A DNA stretch of 17,203 nt. Source: an uncultured Clostridia bacterium. GTDB lineage: Bacteria; Bacillota; Clostridia; Oscillospirales; CAG-272. A model generated the notes under the pieces. The model was not told where the DNA came from, ran no database searches, and saw only the letters and a list, made by a program, of their open reading frames with translations. The stretch is from assembly GCA_904501765.1 (NCBI GenBank), contig CAJGCM010000032.1, positions 1 through 17,203 on the forward strand, written 5' to 3'. Every line of letters starts with the position of its first letter. Position 1 is the stretch's first letter. A program made the translations under genes and the position numbers. This document shows, in pieces, positions 7,855-15,753 of this stretch.

Positions 7855-8080
7855 CGGGGAGTCGGAACTGCTCCCGTGGAGCGAATCATTTTTTCAGATG
7901 AAATACAACGTGTGCAAAGAGTTCCCGGCGCTGTCGCCGATTCAGCTCGACAGCGAGAGTTTTCACACGGTCATAAAGCTCTTTTCTGATCTGCGGCGCA
8001 GACAGATAAGAGAAAAGAAAAACTATGATCCTACCACAGGCGAAAGGATCATCTACCGTAAAGCTACGACCTGGTATTAG
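7841..8080 (+). CDS. Tail assembly chaperone, second frame (gpT-like extension)
   Basis: This frame opens just after a TAG at 7826-7828 and runs to TAG at 8078-8080. If translated alone it would need the GTG at 7841, with no convincing ribosome site, and would give 79 residues. It is more likely the C-terminal extension of the preceding chaperone, reached by a +1 (or -2) shift at the A7 run 7844-7850, giving a fusion of about 187 residues. The sequence has ELLPWSESFFQMKYNV and a helical, basic FHTVIKLFSDLRRRQIREK, then a conserved-looking NYDPTTGERI. Lambda-type gpGT uses such an extension to recruit tail tube subunits to the tape measure. The -1 frame closes after about 18 codons, so only +1 or -2 would work. 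Confidence 0.72.
   Translation: MKKTDGESELLPWSESFFQMKYNVCKEFPALSPIQLDSESFHTVIKLFSDLRRRQIREKKNYDPTTGERIIYRKATTWY
7843..7877 (+). promoter_or_regulatory. Candidate programmed frameshift site with downstream hairpin
   Basis: The end of the first chaperone frame reads GAA AAA AAC TGA, containing seven consecutive A at 7844-7850. A tRNA-Lys could re-pair after moving by one or two bases. The two frames overlap without stops only between 7829 and 7854, and the A7 run lies in that window. Three bases after the run, 7854-7861 can pair with 7871-7877 (ACGGG and AG against CT and CCCGT, one bulged G) around a 9-base loop, a possible stimulator. Transcriptional slippage at the same run is an alternative. 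Confidence 0.55.
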
Positions 8081-8094
8081 TGAGAGGTGAGAAA

Positions 8095-11000
8095 ATGGCA
8101 AAGGATAAGGAAAGCACGACCCGGCTGAAAATTGATACCACCGAATTCAAGCGGGGTATCAGCGATGCGAACCGTGCTATCAAGCTTGCGAACTCGGAGT
8201 TCAAGGCTGCTACAAGCAGTATGGACGACTGGTCGAATTCGACAGAGGGACAGCAAGCTAAGCTAAAACAGCTCAATGCTGTGATGGATGCTGAAAAACA
8301 GAAGCTATCTGTTCTTCAGGAGCAGTACAAGAAGGTAGTAGCTGCACAGGGTGAGAATTCAGCCGAAGCCGAAAACCTCAAGATCCGTATGAACAACCAG
8401 GAAGCGGCGATCGGTAAGGTTGACAAGGAGCTGAAAGACTACAAGGAAAAGCTCAAAGGCGCTGATGACGGTACGAAGAACCTGACTGCAAGTGAAGAAA
8501 AAGCTGAAAAGCAGACAGAAAACCTTAGCGGTGAATTTTCGACCGCAAAGGTCGCACTTGGAAACTTTATCGCTGATGGACTCGAAAAGGGTATCGGTAA
8601 ACTTGGTGAGCTTGCAGATGCAGCTAAGCAGGCTTATGAAGAATTCGACCAAGGCGCTGACAACGTTATTAAAGCAACAGGTGCGACAGGTTCAGCAGCA
8701 GACAGCCTGAAAAAGAGCTATGAAAATGTCGCTAAGAGCGTGAAAGGCGAGATGTCTGATCTCGGAGCAGTAGTCGGAGAAGTATCTACTCGTTTCGGAT
8801 TCGTTGATGAAAAACTTGAAAAAGCATCTGTAACTTTTAAAAAGTTCGCTGACATCACGGGAATTGATGCTAAGACCGCCGTTCAGCTTGTTTCAAGGGC
8901 GATGGAGAAAGCAGGCATCGAAAGCGACAGGTACGAGGAAGTGCTTGATAAGCTTGCATATGCATCTCAAGTTACAGGCGTAGATGTCAGCAAGCTTGCT
9001 CAGAACCTTGCAGATAACGGCTCAGCATTCAAGCAGCTCGGTCTTGATGTTGATGCACAGATCGGTTTGCTTGCCTCATTTGAACGAGGCGGCGTAAATG
9101 TATCCTCTGCACTCGGCGGCATGAAGAAGGCTGTCGGCAACTGGGCTAAGGAAGGCAAGAACGCTAACATCGAGTTCAAAAAGACTATGGATATGATCCA
9201 GAAAGCACCGAGCGACACCGAAGCGGCAAGGATCGCAGTCGAAGCGTTTGGTGCTAAGTCAGGCGTAGAGCTTGCAGAGGCAATGAGAACAGGTAAGTTC
9301 AGCTATGACGATTTCGCTAACAGCCTGAAAAAATCAAGCAAGACCGTTGAGAATACCTATGAAGGCACTCAGGACGGACTCGATAAAATCAATCTTGCTA
9401 TGCAGGGTGTAAAAGTCGATGTTGCTAAGGCATTCGGTGAGCTTCTCGATGAGAATAAAGAAAACATCGACGATGCTATCAGATACGTCAAAACAACGGT
9501 CATTCCGAAAGCAAAATCTGCTATCACTTGGATTATTGACAATTTCGGAACGATCACAACAGTAGCCAAGGGCGTTGCAACAACAATAGGCACGATATGG
9601 GTACTGAAAAAGACAACTTCTTTCGCTCAGGGAATTGCGGATGGTGCAAGAGCACTTACATCGCTCGGCTCCGCTGCCGACAGTGCTAAGACATCACAGG
9701 AAGGATTGAACGCAGCTCAGAACGCTTCACCGATTAATCTTTTGATAAAAGGTACTGCACTTCTCGCCGGTGGCTTAAAAACAATCATAGATCTCGCAGC
9801 CGATAATATCGACGTAGTCGGTGAAGAGGTAGACAGGTATCAGGAGCTGCACGACGAGATCAAAAAGAATGCTGATGACTGGAGAGATGTCACCAAATCC
9901 CGTGATGATAATGTAAAAAAGGCAGAAGCCGAATTCGACTATCTTGACAGGCTGAAAACCGAGCTTGATACTCTTGTCGATGAAAACGGAAAGGTCAAGA
10001 CAGGGTATGAGAAAAGGGCAAATTTTATAACCGACAAGCTCAGTGAAGCGACTGGTATTGAGATCCAGAATAACGGCAAGGTCATTGATTCTTACAAAAA
10101 GGTTTCTGCGGAAATAGATAACGTACTTAAAAAGAAAAGAGCGAATGCAATTCTTGAAGCTAACGATGAAGCTTATAAGAAAGCAGTCGTTGATAATGAT
10201 AAGAACTATAATCAGTTCGCTCAAGCCCAGCAAGCGTATGAACAATCAGCTGGCAAGGTCAACGAGTATAACTATAGACTTCACGAACTCGACCGCCTTA
10301 TTAAGTCAGCGAATTCAATTCAGGACTACAAAAAAGAAGGCGAATACCGAGAGGAGTACAAAAAGATCCAGCAACTTCTTGAAGCTGAAGAAAAGCAGAA
10401 ATCAAAAAGCTGGTCAGCGTATGTTCAGGCAAAGAATACATATGAAAAGTCTGTATCTATAATGACCAACTATGAAAGGCTTTCAGCTGAGATCATGACA
10501 GGCGACAGCAAGCAGATAGAGCAAGCCGTTGACGACATAAAGAACAACTTCAAGAGAGCTGAAACGACAACAAGAGAAACGCTTGAAAAGCAGCGAAAAG
10601 AGTTTGAAGATCATTATAACCTGCTTAAAAAACAGCTTGAAAGCAACACACCCGGAGTCACACAAACTATGGTCGATCAGGCTAAGACGATGTGTGACAG
10701 AGCCGTTGACGAGCTGGAGCGATGGGACAGCAAGTATAAAGATGCTGGTTCTCTCAATGCCGGAGCGTATGCAGGCGCATTCACAGAAGAAGAAATAAAG
10801 GAAAGGATGCGCTATAATGTTTCCAAGTTGACTGATGAAGCACTGAACGAGTTGATAAAAAAAGGAAATAAAGCAAAAGAAGAAGGCGAAAAGTTTGTAA
10901 CCGCTTTTACGGGCGGAATGGCGGCATTCGGCAGACTTGTCGGACTTCCAAGCATAGATAAGCTTGCTGAGGATTTTGCCAATGAGTTCAACAATAATAA

Positions 11001-11307
11001 GTACGGATATGATGCAGGTGAGAAGTACGGAATAGCCGTTGTCGAAGGTTTGAAAAGAAAACTTCAAAAGGCAAGTACAGAAGTTCTTCCGTCCGTTTTA
11101 GGACTTTTGGGAGCGGGTACATTTAAATTCACAAGTCAGAACTATGAGAATTCACTGTCTACGCCTTCTACGTTTAATTCAGGCATCAATTCGAGTATCA
11201 ACAACAATTTTTATCAGACGATCAACAGTCCGAAGGAAGTATCACCGTATGAAGCGAGCCGAGAAGCTGAAAAGTTTCTTAATCTCTACGGAACAAATAG
11301 GAGGTGA
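8095..11307 (+). CDS. Tail tape measure protein
   Basis: This sets tail length and is ejected ahead of the DNA. The product has 1070 residues from ATG 8095, which follows GAGAGGTGA; an in-frame GTG at 8080 has no site. An N-terminal coiled coil spans about residues 40-130. The conserved minor-tail domain runs about 180-430 (GADNVIKATGATGSAADS, TGIDAKTAVQLVSRAMEKAG, NLADNGSAFKQLGLD). Hydrophobic stretches at about 483-503 and 547-568 could insert in the host membrane. Long charged helices fill about 575-880, and the end carries INSPKEVSPYEASREAEKF, a typical family C-terminus. No lysozyme or peptidase domain is evident. By the usual 0.15 nm per residue rule the tail would be near 160 nm. Its TGA is embedded in the next gene's ribosome site. 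Confidence 0.95.
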   Translation: MAKDKESTTRLKIDTTEFKRGISDANRAIKLANSEFKAATSSMDDWSNSTEGQQAKLKQLNAVMDAEKQKLSVLQEQYKKVVAAQGENSAEAENLKIRMNNQEAAIGKVDKELKDYKEKLKGADDGTKNLTASEEKAEKQTENLSGEFSTAKVALGNFIADGLEKGIGKLGELADAAKQAYEEFDQGADNVIKATGATGSAADSLKKSYENVAKSVKGEMSDLGAVVGEVSTRFGFVDEKLEKASVTFKKFADITGIDAKTAVQLVSRAMEKAGIESDRYEEVLDKLAYASQVTGVDVSKLAQNLADNGSAFKQLGLDVDAQIGLLASFERGGVNVSSALGGMKKAVGNWAKEGKNANIEFKKTMDMIQKAPSDTEAARIAVEAFGAKSGVELAEAMRTGKFSYDDFANSLKKSSKTVENTYEGTQDGLDKINLAMQGVKVDVAKAFGELLDENKENIDDAIRYVKTTVIPKAKSAITWIIDNFGTITTVAKGVATTIGTIWVLKKTTSFAQGIADGARALTSLGSAADSAKTSQEGLNAAQNASPINLLIKGTALLAGGLKTIIDLAADNIDVVGEEVDRYQELHDEIKKNADDWRDVTKSRDDNVKKAEAEFDYLDRLKTELDTLVDENGKVKTGYEKRANFITDKLSEATGIEIQNNGKVIDSYKKVSAEIDNVLKKKRANAILEANDEAYKKAVVDNDKNYNQFAQAQQAYEQSAGKVNEYNYRLHELDRLIKSANSIQDYKKEGEYREEYKKIQQLLEAEEKQKSKSWSAYVQAKNTYEKSVSIMTNYERLSAEIMTGDSKQIEQAVDDIKNNFKRAETTTRETLEKQRKEFEDHYNLLKKQLESNTPGVTQTMVDQAKTMCDRAVDELERWDSKYKDAGSLNAGAYAGAFTEEEIKERMRYNVSKLTDEALNELIKKGNKAKEEGEKFVTAFTGGMAAFGRLVGLPSIDKLAEDFANEFNNNKYGYDAGEKYGIAVVEGLKRKLQKASTEVLPSVLGLLGAGTFKFTSQNYENSLSTPSTFNSGINSSINNNFYQTINSPKEVSPYEASREAEKFLNLYGTNRR
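11299..11307 (+). promoter_or_regulatory. Near-perfect ribosome site that contains the tape measure stop codon
   Basis: AGGAGGTGA serves both as Shine-Dalgarno for the ATG at 11312 (7 bases after AGGAGG) and as the last codons of the tape measure gene (AGG TGA). It settles the distal tail start, whose frame is open another 168 bases upstream. Confidence 0.75.
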
Positions 11308-11311
11308 AAGA

Positions 11312-12124
11312 ATGCTTAGTCTTATGGTCGAATTTCAGGGCAAGTTAATTAAGATTTCAGGCGATAAGGACATCGAGATCAGAGATGTTCAGGGAATCAC
11401 GTTGTCCGACGCTTCAATTAACACAGAACAAAGGATCAGAGGCATCGGAGGTAAGGTCACGAATCGCTTTGTCCGCCCGAGAAATATCGTGATAACAGCC
11501 TGTCCTACGAACGATATTGAACAGGGAAGGCAGAAGCTGTACTACTATTTCGCTGCCGGTAAAACAGTAACATTAGTCTTTATCAGCGGAGAAAAAAGAA
11601 TGAAGATCAGCGGAGATGTTGAATCTGTCAAAAGTGATCTGTACGAGCAGCGGCAGATGATGCAGATCTCAATAATCTGTCCATTTCCATATTTCAGTGA
11701 TATGGATAACAGCCGCAGCGAACGGTTCACTCTTGGAAGAACATTTTCCGTTCAGGGTCAGGCATTCACATCGGGCACAGAGTTTGAAATTGTATCACAG
11801 TATTTCTTCAAGCGTGCTGTGATCTATCAAAGGTCTTATAGCACTGCACAAACGAGCCGATTTGAGTGCGAACTTTCAGGGAATGCGGTGCAGGCGTTGT
11901 TTATAAGATCATTTGAGGGAGAAAAGGCGGTAGTCGGACACTCCATAGATGTTGTATTGCCGTACTCTGATTGGATTACGCTTGAACCAGGAAAAAACGA
12001 CATCAGCATAGAACTTTTCCGTGAAGGTGAAGAAAACGAAGACCCTTGGGTCGAATTCACAGCGGAAGAGTACGCAGAATCGCAGGTCGTTGTAATCGAA
12101 CCGCTTTTTTTCGGAGGTGTGTGA
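11312..12124 (+). CDS. Distal tail protein (Dit family)
   Basis: This is likely the hexameric hub at the end of the tail tube, onto which the tip and fibres assemble. The 270-residue product starts MLSLMVEFQGKLIKISG. It has a beta-rich N-terminal half with RPRNIVITACPTNDIEQGRQ, where the family usually carries an R-x-I-x-I strand before a helix. The CPFPYFSD motif after a MMQISIICP strand resembles the P-x-P-Y/F motif that ends the first domain of many Dit proteins. The second half (GTEFEIVSQYFFKRAVIYQ to DWITLEPGKNDIS) fits the galectin-like C-terminal domain. The Dit gene directly follows the tape measure in siphophages. The frame upstream of 11312 overlaps the tape measure and is not part of the gene. 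Confidence 0.85.
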   Translation: MLSLMVEFQGKLIKISGDKDIEIRDVQGITLSDASINTEQRIRGIGGKVTNRFVRPRNIVITACPTNDIEQGRQKLYYYFAAGKTVTLVFISGEKRMKISGDVESVKSDLYEQRQMMQISIICPFPYFSDMDNSRSERFTLGRTFSVQGQAFTSGTEFEIVSQYFFKRAVIYQRSYSTAQTSRFECELSGNAVQALFIRSFEGEKAVVGHSIDVVLPYSDWITLEPGKNDISIELFREGEENEDPWVEFTAEEYAESQVVVIEPLFFGGV

Positions 12125-12125
12125 A

Positions 12126-13382
12126 ATGGATTGTATTCTTTTCTATCTGCCGCAATACCGCCAGAAATGGGTCGCAAAGAAGCTGATCGAAGATGCCGAA
12201 GCGACATTTGAATCAAGCTTTTATGCACCTGGAAATTTCACGCTGAGAATGCCGGCTGACGATGATCTCATAGCGATCTTGAAAGAACAGTGCATGATAG
12301 TGCCGCTCTCGCCGAGAAGTAGGGAGGAAGATGTATATCAAAACCCGTTCATCGTCGAAAAAGTCTATATGAACGAAGACGAAGACAAAGGAAAAAACGT
12401 GACGCTTTCAGGGAGAACAGCTGATGCGGTACTTGGTTATCGTGTGCTCGGTTATCTCTGGGAAGATGATGGTGAAATAAGATTTGATCCGTTCGGGATC
12501 AATAATCAGCAAGCAACCGATATCATATTGGACGCATTTAACGAAGTTTTTCAAGTGTATGCCGCCGATTACATACCCCGGAAAATACCTTGGGTAAGAA
12601 TCGCTTCGCTCGTACCCGAAAGAACTTACCCGAGGATCTCAGTTGATTTCCAGGGTGAAAATTTTCTCGAGGTAGTTAATGAATATAGAGAGAAATATAA
12701 GTTCGGCATCAAAGCTGATATGATCAGAGCTAAGCTCTATGAATCCGAGCCTGAAGATCCAGATGAATGGTTTATTGAATTTACTATTTATAAACCAAAA
12801 AACTTCACAGGTACCAGTCGTAAGGTGCTGTCTGCCGGAAACGGCGATGTTGATTCTACTGATTATAATATTGATAAAACGAACGAGATCAACGCCGTTA
12901 TTGCACTCGGAGTCGAAAAACACGGCGAGGTCATCGACGACAAGCCGGTTGAAATTGAAACAGAATTTCACGTACAAAGCGATACCGGGCAGGTCGGCTT
13001 TTTCAGGAAAGAAGACTATGAGGATCTGAAAGGGGTGAAAATTGACGCCTTGGTTGACCCTGTTACTGTAATCATTACGGAGCAGGCATCGACCTTCTTA
13101 GCGAAGCCGCATGAGAAGATGACAATCGTAGAGTCTGATAATTGCCGATATAAGTGCAAGATTGACTATGACCTTGGCGACAGGTTGATAGTAAGAGACG
13201 AATTCGGAAACTACGGCAAGGTTAGATGTACCAAGATCACAGAGGTTTTTGACTATGGCGGGTATCGCTGTATACCGACCTTTGATGAATGGGAAAAAAT
13301 CCCCGTGATCCTTCGCACACACAGCGGCGCAAGGTTCTTAACATCAGATGAAAAACAGATCGTTTTGAATGGAGGTAAATAA
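12126..13382 (+). CDS. Tail tip protein, Siphovirus ReqiPepy6 Gp37-like
   Basis: This is a structural tip (Tal or hub-like) protein. The 418-residue product begins MDCILFYLPQYRQKWV and continues with AEATFESSFYAPGNFTLRMP. It then shows VTLSGRTADAVLGYRV, where the family has a strand and a helix following S-G-R/K. PRISVDFQGENFLEVVNEY and a later KVLSAGNGDVDSTDYNID with NAVIALGVEKHGE also match the pattern of ReqiPepy6 Gp37-like proteins. The last third includes FRKEDYEDLKG and a beta domain with YDLGDRLIVRDEFG. No cell-wall hydrolase domain is attached, unlike many Tal proteins. GGAGGTG lies 6 bases before the ATG, leaving one base after the Dit stop. An alternative in-frame ATG at 12117 would destroy this spacing. 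Confidence 0.82.
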   Translation: MDCILFYLPQYRQKWVAKKLIEDAEATFESSFYAPGNFTLRMPADDDLIAILKEQCMIVPLSPRSREEDVYQNPFIVEKVYMNEDEDKGKNVTLSGRTADAVLGYRVLGYLWEDDGEIRFDPFGINNQQATDIILDAFNEVFQVYAADYIPRKIPWVRIASLVPERTYPRISVDFQGENFLEVVNEYREKYKFGIKADMIRAKLYESEPEDPDEWFIEFTIYKPKNFTGTSRKVLSAGNGDVDSTDYNIDKTNEINAVIALGVEKHGEVIDDKPVEIETEFHVQSDTGQVGFFRKEDYEDLKGVKIDALVDPVTVIITEQASTFLAKPHEKMTIVESDNCRYKCKIDYDLGDRLIVRDEFGNYGKVRCTKITEVFDYGGYRCIPTFDEWEKIPVILRTHSGARFLTSDEKQIVLNGGK

Positions 13383-13384
13383 AT

Positions 13385-14140
13385 ATGCAAGATGATTATA
13401 ATTCAGAATTCTCGGGAGAGCAGATAGATGCGCTGCTCAAGAAGGCTCGTGATGCTGAGCTTTACGCTCAAAGGGCTGAACGTGCTTTGAAAGGTGTAGA
13501 AGACATTGCTCGTGCAGCGAACGAAATGATTAAGAATATCACGATCAATACTGACAGTATAGGGATGCGCAAGATCAATTTCTTTGTGCTTGAAGATGGC
13601 GCAAAGACCGAAGGCGGCACATCCAGTTTTGAGCAGGACGCTAAAGAAGGCGTCATACTTATATATCCAACTGACGATGACATCAGTAACTACACTGATT
13701 ACGATGAAAAATACGGTGATGACCCTGATGACGAAGATTTTCTTAATTTCAATTTCACTCTCGGTCCCGGAATGTATCATTTCAAAAAATCAGTAACGAG
13801 CAACAGAAGCACGTTCCAAGATCAAGCAACGATCACAACAATCATATATAAAGACGGCGTTCGTGTAGGTTCAGAGATCGAAGTGACCGAAGAATCTGAT
13901 ATCGAAATCCAATTCTGGGTGAAAGTAAAGCACGGTCATTACAGAGACTATGACATCAGAATCTATATCTATCCTATGCTGTGCAGAAGCATAGCAGCTG
14001 ACGAGCCGATCGAGCCTTACAAGCCCGATCTTCAAACTCAGATCAATGAGCTGAGGGCTATGATCGAGGGCGGCGGAGGCTACAACGAAACACAGACAGA
14101 TACAGCAACAGACTATGTAGAGGAGGTAATACCGACATGA
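13385..14140 (+). CDS. Tail-tip appendage protein with acidic loop, probable receptor-side structural protein
   Basis: The product has 251 residues. The N-terminus carries FSGEQIDALLKKA (9-21), a docking-type motif seen at the start of many tail tip and fibre proteins, then a helix to about 52. A beta-sandwich follows (about 60-205), interrupted by an extremely acidic loop at 97-118 with 12 Asp/Glu in 22 residues. The domain ends with YPMLC (196-200) and EPYKP (210-214), then a short coiled segment (TQINELRAMIEG) and a Gly-rich tail. The same end pattern recurs in the protein at 16359. GGAGGT lies 8 bases before the ATG. A role in host surface binding is inferred from position and domain style. 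The exact family is not recognised. Confidence 0.68.
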   Translation: MQDDYNSEFSGEQIDALLKKARDAELYAQRAERALKGVEDIARAANEMIKNITINTDSIGMRKINFFVLEDGAKTEGGTSSFEQDAKEGVILIYPTDDDISNYTDYDEKYGDDPDDEDFLNFNFTLGPGMYHFKKSVTSNRSTFQDQATITTIIYKDGVRVGSEIEVTEESDIEIQFWVKVKHGHYRDYDIRIYIYPMLCRSIAADEPIEPYKPDLQTQINELRAMIEGGGGYNETQTDTATDYVEEVIPT

Positions 14141-14682
14141 TCACAACAAACGGTTCAAAAATACTCGGATATTCACTTTCGGGCAAGAATGTAAACACCA
14201 AAAGCGGCTTGATCTGGCTGACATCGAGCGTCGTGAATGTTGACGGTGTAAACTATGACGGAGCTGCTTTCAATCCGCTGACGTATCTTAAATATGCGTC
14301 TACCGACAATCTGAGCAAGATTCAGGACAATTCTCAGTATATGGGCATAACGATGAATCTTGGCTTGGGCGATACAGAACCTACGAGCGAAGATTATTGG
14401 CTTGATGATACCGACCTCAACGGCGTGGACGTGAACACAGTAGTTCGGATACAAGGCACAAAGGGAACGTTTGAGAACGATGTATACGGCAATCCTATGT
14501 ATTCCTTCATCTTCAAGAATGTCGGACAGTCCGCAGTGACGATAAAGGAGATCGGACTTTCATATCTCGACAGCAGAGGAAAGTTCCTCATCGCCCGTAA
14601 GCTGATCCCGCCAAGGACTATCGAACAGGGAGAGACCGCAACGTTCACTTATACTATAAGCCTTCTGAATGGTAGCACTTAG
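14137..14682 (+). CDS. Probable phage tail appendage protein, beta-rich
   Basis: The 181-residue product has no membrane segment or signal peptide. It contains the motif LGLGDTEPTSEDYWLDD (75-91), a central beta region (RIQGTKGTFENDV, YSFIFKNVG), IKEIGLSYLDSRGKFLIARK (136-155), and a final IPPRTIEQGETATFTYTISL. This G-x-G-x-x-x-P-x-x-x-D-Y-x-L ... G-E-T-x-x-x-T-Y-T-I plan is one I associate with small structural proteins near the tail tip of Bacillota phages, with an immunoglobulin-like or jelly-roll style. The ATG overlaps the previous stop (ATGA) behind AGGAGGT at 14121-14127. It is the last gene before the holin. No enzymatic motif is visible and its exact role is unknown. Confidence 0.65.
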   Translation: MITTNGSKILGYSLSGKNVNTKSGLIWLTSSVVNVDGVNYDGAAFNPLTYLKYASTDNLSKIQDNSQYMGITMNLGLGDTEPTSEDYWLDDTDLNGVDVNTVVRIQGTKGTFENDVYGNPMYSFIFKNVGQSAVTIKEIGLSYLDSRGKFLIARKLIPPRTIEQGETATFTYTISLLNGST

Positions 14683-14694
14683 GTGGTGATAACA

Positions 14695-15159
14695 ATGGAT
14701 AATATCAAGATCTGGATAACATCGGCGGTGGGAGCTGTCGGAGCAGGCATCTCGACCGCTTTCGGAGGCTGGACATCTGCGATGACGACCCTTATCATTT
14801 TCATGGCGATAGACTATTTCACGGGCATCATGGTCGCAGGCATCTTCAAGCGCTCGAAAAAGACCAAGAACGGCGCTCTCGAAAGCAGGGCAGGCTTCAA
14901 GGGGCTTTGCCGCAAAGGCGTGATGCTGCTCATCGTGCTGGTAGCCTGCCGTCTTGACATTGAGCTGCACACGACCTACATACGAGATGCGGTCTGCATC
15001 GCATTCATAGCGAACGAGACTATCAGCATCATCGAGAACGCAGGACTTATGGGCGTGCCGATACCCAAAGTGATAACAAAGGCAATCGAGCTGCTGAGAA
15101 GCAGGGAGGAAAACACTACCGGGGAAGGTGATAAAAATGCTGAAAATAGACGGAACTAA
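14695..15159 (+). CDS. Phage holin, Holin_4_1-like family
   Basis: This should form lesions in the cytoplasmic membrane at the end of infection so that an endolysin can reach the wall. The 154-residue product has four hydrophobic stretches: about 5-23, 29-51, 75-88 and 98-115. Family signatures are intact: AIDYFTGIMVAGIFK (38-52), ESRAGFKGLCRKG (63-75), and NETISIIENAGLMGVPIP (107-124). The C-terminus is charged, as expected. AGGTGGTGAT at 14681-14690 positions the ATG at 14695; GTG codons at 14683 and 14686 lie within that site and are unlikely starts. No endolysin is adjacent. Tail-type genes flank it on both sides, and its 3' end overlaps the next gene by 23 bases. Confidence 0.93.
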   Translation: MDNIKIWITSAVGAVGAGISTAFGGWTSAMTTLIIFMAIDYFTGIMVAGIFKRSKKTKNGALESRAGFKGLCRKGVMLLIVLVACRLDIELHTTYIRDAVCIAFIANETISIIENAGLMGVPIPKVITKAIELLRSREENTTGEGDKNAENRRN

Positions 15160-15466
15160 GATCGAGCTTACGAGAGGCGACACGCTGTATCTGACAGCGC
15201 ATCTTAAAAACGCAGACGGTACGGACTACGAGCCTGCGCAGGGCGACAAGGTGTGGTTCAGAATGAAGAAGCACGCTTCGGACACCGAATCGGTGATCTA
15301 CAAGGAGTTTGACCTGTCAACGATGACGATCAAGATCGAATCAGAGGACACCGCTAACCTGACAGTCGGGTACAACTACCCATACAATATCAGGGCGCTG
15401 CGTGATAACGAAGACGTCGCAACGCCGATACTTGGAGTGTTCGTGCCGGAGCAGGAGGTGGGCTAA
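15137..15466 (+). CDS. Small beta-rich phage structural protein, baseplate/appendage-like
   Basis: The 109-residue product begins with the strand-turn IDGTKIELTRGDT, followed by LTAHLKNADGTDYEPAQGDKVWF and RMKKH. It ends with YNYPYNIRALRDNEDVATPILGVF. The pattern (L-T-R-G-D-T, then G-x-x-Y-x-P-x-x-G-D, then R-x-K-K) is shared by small beta-sandwich proteins near tail fibre genes in Bacillota phages, and it recalls the N-terminal domain of baseplate upper proteins. That resemblance is from memory and not proven. AAGGTGAT precedes the ATG at 15137 within the holin gene, and a GTG at 15128 lies inside this site. The TAA overlaps the ATG of the next gene (TAATG), so the two are probably translationally coupled. 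Confidence 0.68.
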   Translation: MLKIDGTKIELTRGDTLYLTAHLKNADGTDYEPAQGDKVWFRMKKHASDTESVIYKEFDLSTMTIKIESEDTANLTVGYNYPYNIRALRDNEDVATPILGVFVPEQEVG

Positions 15467-15744
15467 TGACCACCTATGGAACTATCACGGGCAGGCTCGA
15501 CGGTGCTTGTGTGCTTCACGGAACGCTTGAAGCCAGAGGACAGCTGACGGGAACGCTGACGCTGCCGAACCTCACGCCGCCCGTTCACCCGACCTACGGC
15601 GGACCTTACGAGGTCACACCACATTTTTATGAGCAGCAATTGCAGACCAAAAGCAAGCTAATGACCGATGATGTGACGGTCGAGATCATACCAGCTCACG
15701 AGGTCACAAACCCCGCAGGCGGTTTGACTGTAACGATCGGATAA
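15466..15744 (+). CDS. Small fibre-like protein with VTVxxIPxxExxNPAGG C-terminal module
   Basis: The 92-residue product has two parts. Residues 4-34 form a short repeat of glycine-threonine turns (GTITGRL, GACVLHGTL, GQLTGTL) that would build a narrow beta stack. Residues 44-92 carry YGGPYEVTPHFYEQQLQ, KLMTDDVTVEIIP and a final NPAGGLTVTIG. The second part is a widespread module in Bacillota phage tail and appendage proteins, and a copy closes the neighbouring gene at 15754. AGGAGGTG at 15453-15460 gives a strong ribosome site, and the ATG overlaps the preceding TAA by one base. The coding sequence is very GC-rich locally (42 of 60 bases at 15541-15600). I infer a structural role; no enzyme motif is visible. 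Confidence 0.67.
   Translation: MTTYGTITGRLDGACVLHGTLEARGQLTGTLTLPNLTPPVHPTYGGPYEVTPHFYEQQLQTKSKLMTDDVTVEIIPAHEVTNPAGGLTVTIG
15715..15744 (+). repeat. Imperfect direct repeat, copy 1 (gene end)
   Basis: The last 30 bases of the gene at 15466, including its TAA, match 16321-16350 at 24 of 30 positions by direct comparison. Both start GCAGGCGGT and end in a stop codon, encoding AGGLTVTIG here and AGGVTVTIG in the other copy. Confidence 0.75.
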
Positions 15745-15753
15745 GGAGGAAAT

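Noticed and set aside
7845..7901. A -1 frameshift at the A7 run, as in lambda G/GT
   Set aside because: The -1 frame reaches TGA at 7899-7901 after about 18 codons, so it does not yield the long extension.
9775..10245. Antisense hydrophobic frame opposite the tape measure
   Set aside because: Hydrophobicity arises from reverse reading of Lys, Asp and Glu codons in a coiled-coil region. No ribosome site or supporting context.
11144..11311. N-terminal extension of the distal tail protein frame into the tape measure gene
   Set aside because: The strong AGGAGG at 11299-11304 points to ATG 11312, and the extension would double-code a conserved tape measure C-terminus.
14683..14697. Dual-start holin/antiholin arrangement using GTG 14683 or 14686 and ATG 14695
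   Set aside because: The GTG codons lie in the Shine-Dalgarno itself and would add only uncharged residues, unlike the Lys-bearing extension of lambda S107.
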